This document shows, piece by piece, positions 17,834-27,226 of a stretch of DNA of 64,000 bases. A program made the position numbers and the translations under genes. The notes under the pieces were generated by a model that made no database searches, was not told the DNA's origin, and was given only the letters and a program-made list of their open reading frames with translations. Source of the stretch: Lachnospiraceae bacterium UBA3689 (GTDB taxonomy: Bacteria; Bacillota; Clostridia; Lachnospirales; Lachnospiraceae). Position 1 is the first letter of the stretch, and each line of letters opens with the position of its first letter. The DNA lies in the NCBI GenBank assembly GCA_002371465.1, contig DFIU01000026.1, positions 23,782 through 87,781 on the forward strand, written 5' to 3'.

Positions 17834-18349
17834 ATGACACCTAAATTTCCAATGCTGTTTCAGATCGGTATCATCGTAAGGGATATGGATGAGGCACTGA
17901 AAAACTGGGAGGAGAAGTTCGGTATTGGCCCGTGGACCATGGGCGGCTTAAGTGGAGAGAATCCGCCCTTGGATGATTTGAAGATTAACGGCGAACCCAG
18001 AAAGGGCGTAATCTGCAAGCAGGCTTTCCTTTCCAGATATGGAATGGAGATTGAACTGATTCAGCCGGTTGAGGATTCTCCTTATAAGCAGTGGCTTGAT
18101 GAGCATGGCCCTGGCATCCATCATGTTGCGATGGCGATTGACGAGCCCTACGACAAGGTCCTTGATGAGTACAAGAAGGAAACAGGGAAGGACCCCTGGA
18201 TTCGCGGTCAGGGAATCGGCGGCCTGATGGACTTCTCTTACCTGGATTTGAGAGAGCAGCTTGGCATTATTGTGGAAATCTATAAGAATATTGATCCCAA
18301 GAAGGTCGGTCACAGCTATGAGCGGGAGGGAGAACCTGCTGTAAAGTGA
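17834..18349 (+). CDS. VOC (glyoxalase/methylmalonyl-CoA epimerase-like) protein
   Basis: 171 residues with two beta-alpha-beta-beta-beta modules. Likely metal positions are Gln in FQIGIIV (often His), Glu in IELIQP, His in IHHVAMA and Glu in IVEIYK. The upstream ATG at 17819 is rejected because its own bases form the GGAGGA site that serves ATG 17834. VOC enzymes of this kind epimerise, isomerise or cleave small carbonyl or CoA substrates. The IHHVA element resembles methylmalonyl-CoA epimerase, but no mutase or carboxylase is nearby. In this operon it more likely acts on a keto-sugar or glycoside derivative. Confidence 0.82.
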   Translation: MTPKFPMLFQIGIIVRDMDEALKNWEEKFGIGPWTMGGLSGENPPLDDLKINGEPRKGVICKQAFLSRYGMEIELIQPVEDSPYKQWLDEHGPGIHHVAMAIDEPYDKVLDEYKKETGKDPWIRGQGIGGLMDFSYLDLREQLGIIVEIYKNIDPKKVGHSYEREGEPAVK

Positions 18350-18394
18350 CAAACTACAGGCACATTGACCATATTATTTAGGAGGTAACAAGTG

Positions 18395-19366
18395 ATGGAA
18401 TATACAACTTTTGAAGCAAATGGAAAGAAAGTAAGCCGGTTTATCGTCGGTACAATGAACATTGTCAACAAGGACGACCTGACGGAAGATTTCAAGCGCC
18501 TGGACGACGCTTTGGATCTTGGTATCAATGTCATTGATACTGCTATGGGATATGGCATGGGAACGACCGAGATTGCACTCGGAAAGTATTTTGAAAGCCG
18601 TGGAAACCGGGACAAGGTGTTCCTGATCTCCAAGTGCTGCCATCCGTCACCGTGGAGAACTCGGGTAACTACCTATGATATGGAAGCTGATCTGAACGAT
18701 GCACTTGTTAAGATGAAGACAGACCATATTGATCTTTACATGCTGCATAGAGATGATGAGTCGAAGCCGGTAGGCCCTCTGGTTGAAACTCTTGATAAGT
18801 ACTACGAGGCGGGAAAAATCGGTGCTTATGGCGCTTCCAACTGGTCAATCAGCCGTATCCAGGAGGCGAATGAGTATTGTAAAGAGCATGGCCTGAAGGG
18901 CTTTACGGTATCCAGCCCCAACTACTCTCTTGCCCAGCAGTACAGCAATCCCTTTGCGCCCGGCTGCGTTACCATTTCCGGTCCGGAGAATGCGGATGCC
19001 CGGCAGTGGTATGAGAAGACTCAGATGCCGGTTCTTGCCTGGTCTTCCATGGCAGGCGGCATGATGAGCGGACGCTTCACCCGTGAAATGTGGAAAAATG
19101 AGCCGGATTCCCTTCCGGGCAGCTTGAAGGCTTACCTTGGGGAAGAGAACTTTACCAGGCTTGATCGCTGCGCAGAAATTGCCAAGCAGCGCGGCTGCAC
19201 CGTACCTCAGGTGGCGATTGCCTTTATCCTTGATGGACCGATGAATGTATTCCCCATCGTCGGCGCAGCAAATCGTGCAGAACTTGAGTCGAGCATCGGC
19301 GCACTGGATGTTCGTCTGACTAAGGAGGAGTGCGAGTATCTGGATCTTAAAAGGGACAGCATCTGA
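18395..19366 (+). CDS. Aldo/keto reductase
   Basis: 323 residues of (beta/alpha)8 aldo-keto reductase. The tetrad is seen as Asp and Tyr in VIDTAMGYG, Lys in LISKCCH and His in YMLHRDDE. The C-terminal block VFPIVGAANRAEL is the NADP(H) phosphate loop. A GTG at 18392 is also in frame; ATG 18395 sits at better spacing from GGAGG (18381-18385). It should reduce a sugar aldehyde or ketone with NADPH, or the reverse. It is the last gene of the isomerase/Gfo operon and is followed by a strong terminator. Confidence 0.9.
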   Translation: MEYTTFEANGKKVSRFIVGTMNIVNKDDLTEDFKRLDDALDLGINVIDTAMGYGMGTTEIALGKYFESRGNRDKVFLISKCCHPSPWRTRVTTYDMEADLNDALVKMKTDHIDLYMLHRDDESKPVGPLVETLDKYYEAGKIGAYGASNWSISRIQEANEYCKEHGLKGFTVSSPNYSLAQQYSNPFAPGCVTISGPENADARQWYEKTQMPVLAWSSMAGGMMSGRFTREMWKNEPDSLPGSLKAYLGEENFTRLDRCAEIAKQRGCTVPQVAIAFILDGPMNVFPIVGAANRAELESSIGALDVRLTKEECEYLDLKRDSI

Positions 19367-19392
19367 TTTGGCTATATACTGACCAGCAAGAT

Positions 19393-19438
19393 AGAGCAGA
19401 CAGGAAGCAAAAAAGAGCGGACTGTCTGCTCTTTTTTG
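19393..19438 (+). terminator. Rho-independent terminator after the isomerase/Gfo operon
   Basis: Eleven-base arms AGAGCAGACAG/CTGTCTGCTCT (19393-19403, 19422-19432) followed by TTTTT. Confidence 0.9.
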
Positions 19439-19452
19439 CTGACAACACTCCT

Positions 19453-19482
19453 TTGGGAAAAGAAAAATTTCCACTATATAAC
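19453..19482 (+). promoter_or_regulatory. Sigma-A-like promoter of the first family 5 binding protein
   Basis: TTGGGA (19453-19458), 18 bases, TATAAC (19477-19482); an alternative -10 TATATA gives 16 bases. It lies between a terminator and the lipoprotein gene. Confidence 0.45.
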
Positions 19483-19589
19483 GGAAAAGGATAAATTGCG
19501 AAGTTGTTGCGGGCAAGGTATCTTGAGATTACAGAGGTATCGCGCAGTGCGATAGAAAAACGGAACGCTTATATCAAAGGAGGAACGTA

Positions 19590-21263
19590 ATGAAAGCAAA
19601 AAAGTTACTGAGTATCGGAATCGCTGCATTGACAGCCATGTCTTTGGTTGCCTGCGGAGGATCGGCAGGCAGCTCAGGAAAGACCGGGACACAAAATGCC
19701 GGCAGTACGGCTGCTGCCAGCACGGCCGCATCAGATGGTAACGCGGTGGATGGTGAACTTTTGAAGCAGGTCACTGCAGTCGGAGTCGATCCGGCCAATA
19801 CAGAAAAATCAGATCAGACACTGACTGTGGTTTGTCAGTCAGAACCTTCCAGCATGTGGTGTGGAGGTTCGGGAACCATGGAAAATGAACCCAATATCAT
19901 TGACAACTGCATCATGGACAGACTGGTCACCACCAATACTGACAAGACTGAAATTGAACCCAGGCTTGCCAAATCCTGGGATTGGGTTGATGACATGCAC
20001 ATCCGTTTTCATCTGCGTGACGATGTAAAGATGACCGATGGGTCCCCTCTTGTGGCGGATGATGTCATCTATACGGTCAAGACACTGGCACAGTACAGCG
20101 CCAATACAGACTCTGGCCGCTACTTCGATCCGGCTACAACGGTCGCTGAGGACGAGCATACCGTTACGATCGGATTCAATGTGGCAAATCCTGATATCCT
20201 GTTCCTGCTGGCCTGGGCGAATTTTGGTATCTTCAGTGAGGATGAGGTCAATGCGCTTGGCGGTGTCGAGGCTGCGGTTAAAAAACCTGTAATGGGTGCT
20301 GGACCTTATAAATTTGTTGACTGGACACAGGGCCAGTCCGTAACGGTAGAGCGGAATGACGACTATTGGGATCCCGATTATGCCGGCTACTATAAGACGA
20401 TCAAATTTGTCTTTACCCAGGATCCCGCTTCCCGTGAGATGGCAGTCGAGGCAGGAGACGCAAATGTAGCCATGCAGATGCCTGTTTCCCAGGCTGCTAC
20501 CTTTGTCGGGAATGACGCTGTTCAGGTTAAGATCTATGGCTATAAGCAGATTGAACATCTCTACTACAACCTTAGAAATGGCGCCTGCACAGATCCTAAA
20601 GTAAGGGAGGCCATTCACAGGGCGCTTGACTACGATGCGATTGCCCAGGTAGCGACAGCAGGTTACTCGGACGTCGCAACCGGCTGGTTCTGCGATGACA
20701 GCACCTACCATACCGATACGTATGCGAAGGATGAACGAAAAGTTGATCTTGAAAAGGCAAAAGGCCTGCTGAAAGAGGCCGGATACGAGAATGGATTGGA
20801 ACTGATCACGATTGGTACCGCAGATGGTGTTCCGCTGAATACAACAATCCAGGCCCAGCTGGCAAAGATTGGGATCAAGCTGACCATCAATACAGAGGAT
20901 ACTCCTCAGTTCATTCAGGATGCCTTTGCCGGAAACTATGATTTCATTTACGTCGGCTCTGATGAATATGTTCGGACACCCACTGCATTTACGGCATTCC
21001 GTAAAGCGAATCTGGATCATAGTGTTGGCGGCCCCAAGTGGACCACAGATGAGATCGATGGCGCGATTGCAGAAGCACTGGCTGAAAAGGACCAGGATAA
21101 GGCGAAAGAACAGCTCGCAGCGATCGAGCAGACTTTCAAAGATAACTTCTATGTAGAAGACCTGTTTGAAGACCAGTACGCGATCATTTTATCCAAGAAT
21201 CTCAAGGGACTTCATACGATTGAACGAGGGTGGCCGGATTTGCCTGCTTTCTATGAGGGCTGA
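19590..21263 (+). CDS. ABC transporter family 5 substrate-binding lipoprotein (first copy)
   Basis: 557 residues. A basic signal peptide ends in the lipobox LVAC with Cys22, so the protein is lipid-anchored outside the membrane. A Ser/Gly/Ala-rich linker (about 23-50) leads to the family 5 (Dpp/Opp/Nik) fold, with LAKSWDW and DGSPLVADDV motifs. It delivers an oligopeptide or another medium-sized solute, in this context possibly a glycoside, to the DppBCDF-type transporter starting at 23343. It is one of three paralogues in the window (also 21445 and 47445). Its own promoter and the 181-base gap after it allow separate expression. Confidence 0.92.
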   Translation: MKAKKLLSIGIAALTAMSLVACGGSAGSSGKTGTQNAGSTAAASTAASDGNAVDGELLKQVTAVGVDPANTEKSDQTLTVVCQSEPSSMWCGGSGTMENEPNIIDNCIMDRLVTTNTDKTEIEPRLAKSWDWVDDMHIRFHLRDDVKMTDGSPLVADDVIYTVKTLAQYSANTDSGRYFDPATTVAEDEHTVTIGFNVANPDILFLLAWANFGIFSEDEVNALGGVEAAVKKPVMGAGPYKFVDWTQGQSVTVERNDDYWDPDYAGYYKTIKFVFTQDPASREMAVEAGDANVAMQMPVSQAATFVGNDAVQVKIYGYKQIEHLYYNLRNGACTDPKVREAIHRALDYDAIAQVATAGYSDVATGWFCDDSTYHTDTYAKDERKVDLEKAKGLLKEAGYENGLELITIGTADGVPLNTTIQAQLAKIGIKLTINTEDTPQFIQDAFAGNYDFIYVGSDEYVRTPTAFTAFRKANLDHSVGGPKWTTDEIDGAIAEALAEKDQDKAKEQLAAIEQTFKDNFYVEDLFEDQYAIILSKNLKGLHTIERGWPDLPAFYEG

Positions 21264-21339
21264 TCAACAAAGAGAAAGGTCAGATCAAGTTATCAAATTT
21301 TGACGTATTCCTTCTTTCGTCTGGATGAAAAGTGCATTT

Positions 21340-21369
21340 TTGACGGAAAAAAAACTATGACTATAGAAT
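21340..21369 (+). promoter_or_regulatory. Sigma-A-like promoter of the second family 5 binding protein
   Basis: TTGACG (21340-21345), 18 bases, TAGAAT (21364-21369), in an A-rich spacer; TATAGA at 16 bases is an alternative -10. Confidence 0.5.
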
Positions 21370-21444
21370 TTATTCGTTAAATTTACTGATAGGATAGGAA
21401 CAGTTCCATGGGTTGTACTCTATCGAGACGAAGGAGGAAAGAAA

Positions 21445-23115
21445 ATGAAACTTAGAAACTTGGCAAGTGTCGGACTTGCAGGGGTAATGGCTCTGTCTAT
21501 GGCGGCCTGCGGAAACTCTTCTGCTCCGGCATCGGGGGCAGCAACGTCCAATGCTGCAGTGGCCGAATCCGGCGAGACCCAGGCAGAAGCGAATGCAAAG
21601 GCTGCCGGAGTTTTAACCGCTAATGCAGATCCGGCCAATACGGAAGTGACAGACGAGGCCATCACGATTGGTCTGGCGTCAGAACCTTCTACCCTATTCC
21701 CGTCCGGAACCGGTTCGACGGAAAATGAAGCCCAGATCGTATATGGGGCAATCACGGATACCCTGGTACACAAGGATCAGGCAACCGGTAAACTCGTACC
21801 AGGACTGGCAACGGAGTGGAAGTGGACGGACGACACCCATCTGCAGTTCACGATTCGAGACGGCGTGACTATGGGAGACGGCAAGGCACTGACAGCGGAT
21901 GACGTCGTGTATGATGTCGGCGTCTGGACAACAGCGTCTGCTTCTACCGATACCGGCCGCTTCATTGTCGGCGCGACCAAGGATGATGACACCCACGTAA
22001 CCATAGAATATAATGTCAAGGCTCCGGCTATGGTGGAGATGATGTCCATGACCAACTTCGGTATCTTCAGCGAGGCTGAGGTCAATGCAGCCGGAGGTGC
22101 GGAAGGCGCATCGAAGGCTCCGACCTTTGGCTCCGGTAAGTATAAGTTCAAGGAGTGGAAGCACGGAGAGAAGATCGTCCTGGAGCGGAATGACAACTAC
22201 TGGGACAGCAACTGGAAGGGCTACTACAAGACCATCAACCTGACCTTCACCAATGATGCGGCAGCAAGAGAGATGGCAGTTGAGTCCGGTGATTCCCAGG
22301 TCGCTTATGATATGCCGGTCAGTCAGGCTGCAACCTTCAAGGGCAGCGATGCGGTCAGCACGGTTGTATATACCTTCGGTCAGGTCGCCCATCTGTGGTA
22401 CAACATGACCGGTGACCATGCGACAAAGGACCTGGCAATGCGTCAGGCTATTGACAAGGCTCTTGACTTTGATGCCCTTGCTCAGGTTGGTACGGCAGGA
22501 TTCGGTACTCCGGCTCTCGGCTATTTTGAGGACAACAGTCCCTACTACAATCAGACTTTCACAAAAGAGGAACGCGCGGTAGATCTGGATGGCGCAAAGA
22601 AGATTCTGGAGGATGCAGGTATCGCAACAGACGGCTCTGTTGAGCTGGATATCCTCGGTATGCAGGATACCGCTGCCGTTTACACCGTTATCCAGGAGAA
22701 TCTCTCCAAGATCGGTATTAAGGTGAATATCGAAACCGTGGATACTCCGACTTTTGTCCAGGATGCCTTCGGCGGCAATTATGACCTGATTATGGTCGGT
22801 GAGTACACGGCAGAGAGATATCCGACTCTTATTCCCTTCCTGCAGAAGGCAACTGTTGATTCCGGCTTCGTTATCGGCGGACCCAAGATCACGACACCGG
22901 AGATTGATGCGGCCATTACAAAACTGATCGAGGAGAAGGATACCGGCAAGGCCAAGGAAGAGGCGGGCGCTCTTGAGCAGACCATGAAGGATCAAATGAT
23001 TGTTTCCAATCTCTACCCGGAGATGAAGGCGGTCATTACCGGAACCGACATTAAGGGATATACGACAAGAGAGAGAGGCTTCATGGATATTACCAACTTC
23101 TATAAGAAGGCCTGA
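21445..23115 (+). CDS. ABC transporter family 5 substrate-binding lipoprotein (second copy)
   Basis: 556 residues with lipobox MAAC (Cys22), a low-complexity Ala/Ser linker, and the family 5 fold (LATEWKW, DGKALTADDV, NDNYWD). By eye it is closer to the 47445 paralogue than to its neighbour: both have GFVIGG/FNIGG and the SEPSTL segment. It probably shares the DppBCDF transporter directly downstream. It has its own promoter upstream and a terminator downstream, so it forms a monocistronic unit that can be made in excess over the membrane parts. Confidence 0.92.
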   Translation: MKLRNLASVGLAGVMALSMAACGNSSAPASGAATSNAAVAESGETQAEANAKAAGVLTANADPANTEVTDEAITIGLASEPSTLFPSGTGSTENEAQIVYGAITDTLVHKDQATGKLVPGLATEWKWTDDTHLQFTIRDGVTMGDGKALTADDVVYDVGVWTTASASTDTGRFIVGATKDDDTHVTIEYNVKAPAMVEMMSMTNFGIFSEAEVNAAGGAEGASKAPTFGSGKYKFKEWKHGEKIVLERNDNYWDSNWKGYYKTINLTFTNDAAAREMAVESGDSQVAYDMPVSQAATFKGSDAVSTVVYTFGQVAHLWYNMTGDHATKDLAMRQAIDKALDFDALAQVGTAGFGTPALGYFEDNSPYYNQTFTKEERAVDLDGAKKILEDAGIATDGSVELDILGMQDTAAVYTVIQENLSKIGIKVNIETVDTPTFVQDAFGGNYDLIMVGEYTAERYPTLIPFLQKATVDSGFVIGGPKITTPEIDAAITKLIEEKDTGKAKEEAGALEQTMKDQMIVSNLYPEMKAVITGTDIKGYTTRERGFMDITNFYKKA

Positions 23116-23202
23116 GTCTCTGCCGAAAGAAGACTCGATCCGCTTCTTTTGGAATCTGGAATACAGAAATGAAATTTTAGAAATGAAGCTTCCATAGTTA
23201 AA

Positions 23203-23243
23203 AGGCGTGCCATGGAGGACGAATTCCTTCATGGCACTCTTTT
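23203..23243 (+). terminator. Rho-independent terminator between binding protein and permease genes
   Basis: Thirteen-base arms (23207-23219 with 23225-23237, one G-U pair) around a CGAAT loop, flanked by AAAGG and CTCTTTT. Confidence 0.8.
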
Positions 23244-23342
23244 ACATAAAGTCCAGAGAACCCTTGCTCCGCGTGATAAAAGGGCAGCCCCAAAGGCCAT
23301 ACGGAGCAGCTGATTTAGGTATGATTTAAAGGAGAATCAAGA

Positions 23343-24311
23343 ATGTTAAAATATATTATCAAACGTATCCTTCTCCTGATTCCCATTCTGCTTGGCGTCT
23401 CGGCGATTATTTTTGCCCTGAAGACAGTCACGCCAGGGGATCCGGCGCGGCAGATTCTGGGGAACGATGCGACCCAGGAACAGATCGACGCGAAGCGAGA
23501 AGAACTTGGATTGAACGATCCGGTTGTGGTTCAGTATGTACGCTATATCGGCGGTGTTGTCAGAGGGGATTTCGGCGACTCTTACCGAACCGGTGAGCCG
23601 GTTTTGAAAGAGATTCTGCCGAGACTTAAGACCTCCGGCGTCATTACGCTGGGAGCTGTCGCCATCGGTGCCTTCCTTGGTATTATTCTGGGGATCCTTT
23701 CCGCACTGAAAAAGTATACATGGGTGGACTCTTTAGTCCTGGTGATTTCCATGTTTTTCCAATCTGTGCCGGAATTTGTCGTCGGCCTGGTTCTGATTAT
23801 GGTTCTTGCCGTAAATCTGCACCTGCTTCCGACCAATGGAATCGAGAATCCGCTCGGCTATATTATGCCCATGCTCTGTATCGGTCTTCCCTCCATTGCC
23901 AGTTACACGCGAATTACCAGATCCTCTATGCTGGAAGTTCTGGGAGAAGACTATATCCGTACTGCCCGCGCGAAAGGACAGACGGAACACAACATCACCT
24001 ATCACCACGCCCTTAGAAACGCCATGATCCCGGTCGCTCAGTCGATCGGTACCTCGCTTGGCAACTCCATCGGAGGCGGTATGGTTGTTGAGACCGTGTT
24101 CGGCGTGCCCGGAGTCGGTAAGTATATCGTTGACTCCATCACCCAACGTAACTATCCGTCGATCCTGGGCGGCGCTCTGATCATTGCGATTGTCCTGGTC
24201 GTAATCAATCTGTTGGTCGATATTGCTTTCGTCCTGATCGATCCGAGACTGAAGACAACCATCATTTCAGGCGGCGCATCCAGAAAAAAATCAAAGCCGG
24301 CAGCGGCATAA
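23343..24311 (+). CDS. Dpp/Opp-type ABC transporter permease, DppB family
   Basis: 322 residues. An N-terminal helix (IIKRILLLIPILLGVSAIIF) is followed by the large extracytoplasmic loop with TPGDPARQILG, and five further helices. The EAA coupling loop to the ATPases is seen in YIRTARAKGQTE. It forms the membrane channel with the next gene. A ribosome site AAAGGAGAA precedes the ATG. It is the first gene of a tight run of four transporter genes (gaps of 3-14 bases), so the complex is produced stoichiometrically. Confidence 0.93.
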   Translation: MLKYIIKRILLLIPILLGVSAIIFALKTVTPGDPARQILGNDATQEQIDAKREELGLNDPVVVQYVRYIGGVVRGDFGDSYRTGEPVLKEILPRLKTSGVITLGAVAIGAFLGIILGILSALKKYTWVDSLVLVISMFFQSVPEFVVGLVLIMVLAVNLHLLPTNGIENPLGYIMPMLCIGLPSIASYTRITRSSMLEVLGEDYIRTARAKGQTEHNITYHHALRNAMIPVAQSIGTSLGNSIGGGMVVETVFGVPGVGKYIVDSITQRNYPSILGGALIIAIVLVVINLLVDIAFVLIDPRLKTTIISGGASRKKSKPAAA

Positions 24312-24325
24312 GGGAGGATTAAAAA

Positions 24326-25234
24326 ATGTCAAAAATGCACACTCCCGCGATGGAGAAAATAGAAAAAAAGAATGCAAAGAGAAAGAAACCGCTGAATCCG
24401 ACTCCGGCTTACGAGTCCTGGAAACGATTTCGCAGAAACCCTACTGCTACGATCGGCCTGATCGTCGTGGCAGCCCTGATCCTGGTGGCGATTTTCGCGC
24501 CGCTGATCGCGCCCTATGATTTTCAGACCCAGGATTACGCGGCTATGATGCAAAAACCGTCCGCCCAGCATCTCTTTGGAACGGATCAGTTCGGTCGGGA
24601 TATCTTCAGCCGCTGTATCTATGGAGCCCGCTACTCTTTGATCATCGCGCTTTTCTGCACGATTGCGGCCTTCTTCAGCGGCGGTCTGCTGGGTATTATC
24701 GCAGGCTATTTCGGTGGCAAGGTCGATACCGTAATCATGCGTATCATGGACATTTTCCAGGCGATCCCTATGATCATGATGGCTATGTGCATTGTGGCGG
24801 TACTGGGCAATGGCATCCCGCAGCTGGTTGCAGCGATCATGTTTGCATCCATGCCTACGATGGCAAGAAATAACCGGGCAGCCATTCTTCGTGTACGCGG
24901 CAATGACTACATTGAGTCTTCGGAGGCCATTGGCTGCAACCAGTTCCAGCTGATCTTAAAGCACATGATCCCGAATGCCGTCGGTGTCATGATCATCTAT
25001 TTCGTCGGCTTCCTTGCCGTCTCTATCATGATGATGTCGTCGATGAGCTACATTGGCGTGGGACTTGCAGCGCCGACGCCGGAATGGGGCCTCATTCTGA
25101 ACGACGGAAAGTCCTATCTGACCTCCGCTCCCTATATGATGCTCTTCCCGGCACTGATGATCATGATTACCTGCTTCGCATTCAACCTCATGGGGGATGG
25201 TCTCCGTGATGCGTTTGATCCGAAGTTGAAATAA
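24326..25234 (+). CDS. Dpp/Opp-type ABC transporter permease, DppC family
   Basis: 302 residues. A short basic cytoplasmic tail is followed by the OppC/DppC signature region WKRFRRNPTATIGLI and about six helices. GTDQFGRDIFSRCIYGARYSL is represented by the family's GTDxxGRDxxSR and YGAR elements. The EAA loop is YIESSEAIGCNQ. It pairs with the DppB-like permease 14 bases upstream. The ATPase gene follows 12 bases on. Confidence 0.93.
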   Translation: MSKMHTPAMEKIEKKNAKRKKPLNPTPAYESWKRFRRNPTATIGLIVVAALILVAIFAPLIAPYDFQTQDYAAMMQKPSAQHLFGTDQFGRDIFSRCIYGARYSLIIALFCTIAAFFSGGLLGIIAGYFGGKVDTVIMRIMDIFQAIPMIMMAMCIVAVLGNGIPQLVAAIMFASMPTMARNNRAAILRVRGNDYIESSEAIGCNQFQLILKHMIPNAVGVMIIYFVGFLAVSIMMMSSMSYIGVGLAAPTPEWGLILNDGKSYLTSAPYMMLFPALMIMITCFAFNLMGDGLRDAFDPKLK

Positions 25235-25246
25235 GGAGTTCGTAAG

Positions 25247-26248
25247 ATGGGCGAAAGAATATTGGATGTCAAAGATCTCGTAATTCACTATGAGACCGAT
25301 GAGGAAGTTGTTGAGGCGGTAAATAAGATCAATCTGACCCTCGAACGAGGAGAGATCCTCGGTCTGGTGGGCGAGACTGGGGCGGGCAAGACCACGACGG
25401 CGCTTGGTATCATGCGGCTGCTGCCGGATAAGGTCGGACACGTCATACAGGGACACATCCTGTTTGAGGGAGAGGACCTTCTCGGCAAATCAGAAAGAGA
25501 GATGCGGTCGATCCGGGGCAAGAAGATCTCCATGATCTTCCAGGACCCCATGACGGCGCTCAATCCGGTAAAGACGGTTGGCGATCAGATCGCCGAGGTG
25601 GTGGAACTTCATAACCATTGCTCCAAGGCGGAAGCCTTGAAGAGGGCCCAGGAGATGCTGGCCATGGTCGGTATTGTCCCGGAGCGGTACAGGGAGTATC
25701 CCCACCAGTTTTCCGGCGGGATGAAGCAGAGAATTGTTATTGCGATCGCTTTGGCCTGCGAGCCGGACCTGCTGATCGCAGATGAACCGACGACAGCTCT
25801 GGACGTGACCATTCAGGCGCAGATTCTTGACATGATGCGTAAGCTGCAGAGGGAAAACGGCACATCCATGATCCTGATTACGCATGATTTAGGCGTCGTG
25901 GCTGAGATGTGCGATCACTGCGCGGTGATGTATGCCGGGGAGATTGTGGAATTTGGCAGGACGGAGCAGGTGTTTGATAATCCCAAGCACCCCTACACGC
26001 AGGCCCTTTATCAGTCTATTCCTTCTTTGGACAAGGACGTCCACCGTCTGCATGTGATTCCGGGTATGGTCTGCGATCCGTCCAACCTTCCCGAACATTG
26101 CAGCTTTTGTGACCGCTGCACCAAGAAAAATGAAAACTGTGCCAAGCACGATCCCTGGATTGTCGATGTGGAAAAAGGACACTATGCCAAGTGCTTCCAG
26201 TACACGCCGGAATGGGAAGGATCGGCTGCCGCCGCAGGGGAGGAATGA
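25247..26248 (+). CDS. Dpp/Opp-type ABC transporter ATPase, DppD family
   Basis: 333 residues. Walker A is GETGAGKTT near residue 40, the ABC signature is FSGGMKQR and Walker B is LLIADEPTTALD. The C-terminal oligopeptide-transporter domain contains the cysteine-rich stretch CSFCDRCTKKNENC, which in some family members binds an Fe-S cluster. It energises import together with the DppF-like ATPase 3 bases downstream. An AAGGAG site precedes the ATG. Confidence 0.93.
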   Translation: MGERILDVKDLVIHYETDEEVVEAVNKINLTLERGEILGLVGETGAGKTTTALGIMRLLPDKVGHVIQGHILFEGEDLLGKSEREMRSIRGKKISMIFQDPMTALNPVKTVGDQIAEVVELHNHCSKAEALKRAQEMLAMVGIVPERYREYPHQFSGGMKQRIVIAIALACEPDLLIADEPTTALDVTIQAQILDMMRKLQRENGTSMILITHDLGVVAEMCDHCAVMYAGEIVEFGRTEQVFDNPKHPYTQALYQSIPSLDKDVHRLHVIPGMVCDPSNLPEHCSFCDRCTKKNENCAKHDPWIVDVEKGHYAKCFQYTPEWEGSAAAAGEE

Positions 26249-26251
26249 GAG

Positions 26252-27217
26252 ATGGAAAAAAATCTGCTGGAAGTCAAGAATCTAAAAAAATATTTTTCTA
26301 CTCCTCACGGTTTGCTCCATGCGGTAGACAATGTGACCTTCAACATTGAGAAGGGCAAGACTATTGGGATTGTCGGGGAATCCGGCTGTGGAAAGTCTAC
26401 CCTGGGCAAGACCCTGATGCGGCTGCATACGCCGACCTCGGGTCAGGTCTTGTATAAGGGGACCGATATTGCCAGTATGCCGATCAAGGAGTTCAAGAAA
26501 AACTACCGGTCCCATATCCAGATGATCTTTCAGGATCCCTATGCTTCCCTGGACCCCCGTATGAGTGTCCTTCAGCTGGTTGAAGAGCCCATCCGGGTCA
26601 ATAACCGCAAATTGTCAAGAGCGGAGGTTTCTTCCAAGGCCAGGGAGATGATGGAGCTGGTTGGTCTGGCAAAGAGACTGGAGAACTCCTATCCTCACGA
26701 GCTGGACGGCGGGAGAAGACAGAGAATCGGAATCGCCCGCGCCCTGTCCTTAAATCCGGAGTTTATTGTCTGCGATGAGCCGGTGTCGGCTCTTGATGTT
26801 TCGATCCAGGCGCAGATCCTGAATCTGCTGCAGGACCTGCAGGAGCAAAGGGGCCTGACCTATATGTTTATTACCCACGATATGTCGGTTGTAAAACATA
26901 TCTCGGATGACATTGCTGTCATGTACCTGGGCCAGATGATTGAGAAGTGTCCGGCAGATGAGATCTTCCGGGATACCATTCATCCTTACTCGCAGGCTCT
27001 GCTCTCTGCAATTCCGATTCCGGATGTCCACGCCAGGCATGACCGCATGGTGCTGAAGGGAGAGCTGACATCTCCGATCAATCCCAAGCCCTGTTGCCGT
27101 TTTGCTGCCCGCTGCCCCTATGCAACGGATAAGTGCCGGGCGGAAGAACCCATGCTTCGGGAATTAAAGCCCAATCATCAGGTCGCCTGCCACTACGCAG
27201 AGAAATTTGTAAAGTGA
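26252..27217 (+). CDS. Dpp/Opp-type ABC transporter ATPase, DppF family
   Basis: 321 residues. Walker A is GESGCGKST, Walker B is FIVCDEPVSALD, and the C-terminal RFAARCPYATDKC has the paired cysteines of this family. The ABC signature reads LDGGRRQR instead of LSGGQ; the Ser that contacts ATP is therefore Asp. I have the impression this is a recurrent variant in clostridial DppF proteins, but cannot check. The partner ATPase keeps a canonical signature, so the heterodimer may have one degenerate ATP site. Confidence 0.92.
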   Translation: MEKNLLEVKNLKKYFSTPHGLLHAVDNVTFNIEKGKTIGIVGESGCGKSTLGKTLMRLHTPTSGQVLYKGTDIASMPIKEFKKNYRSHIQMIFQDPYASLDPRMSVLQLVEEPIRVNNRKLSRAEVSSKAREMMELVGLAKRLENSYPHELDGGRRQRIGIARALSLNPEFIVCDEPVSALDVSIQAQILNLLQDLQEQRGLTYMFITHDMSVVKHISDDIAVMYLGQMIEKCPADEIFRDTIHPYSQALLSAIPIPDVHARHDRMVLKGELTSPINPKPCCRFAARCPYATDKCRAEEPMLRELKPNHQVACHYAEKFVK

Positions 27218-27226
27218 GAATAAAAG

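Noticed and set aside
12452..18349. Known puerarin-type C-glycoside cleavage system
   Set aside because: Gfo and isomerase-like genes fit, but the small DUF6379-type subunit expected with the lyase is not seen, so only the general logic is retained as a hypothesis.
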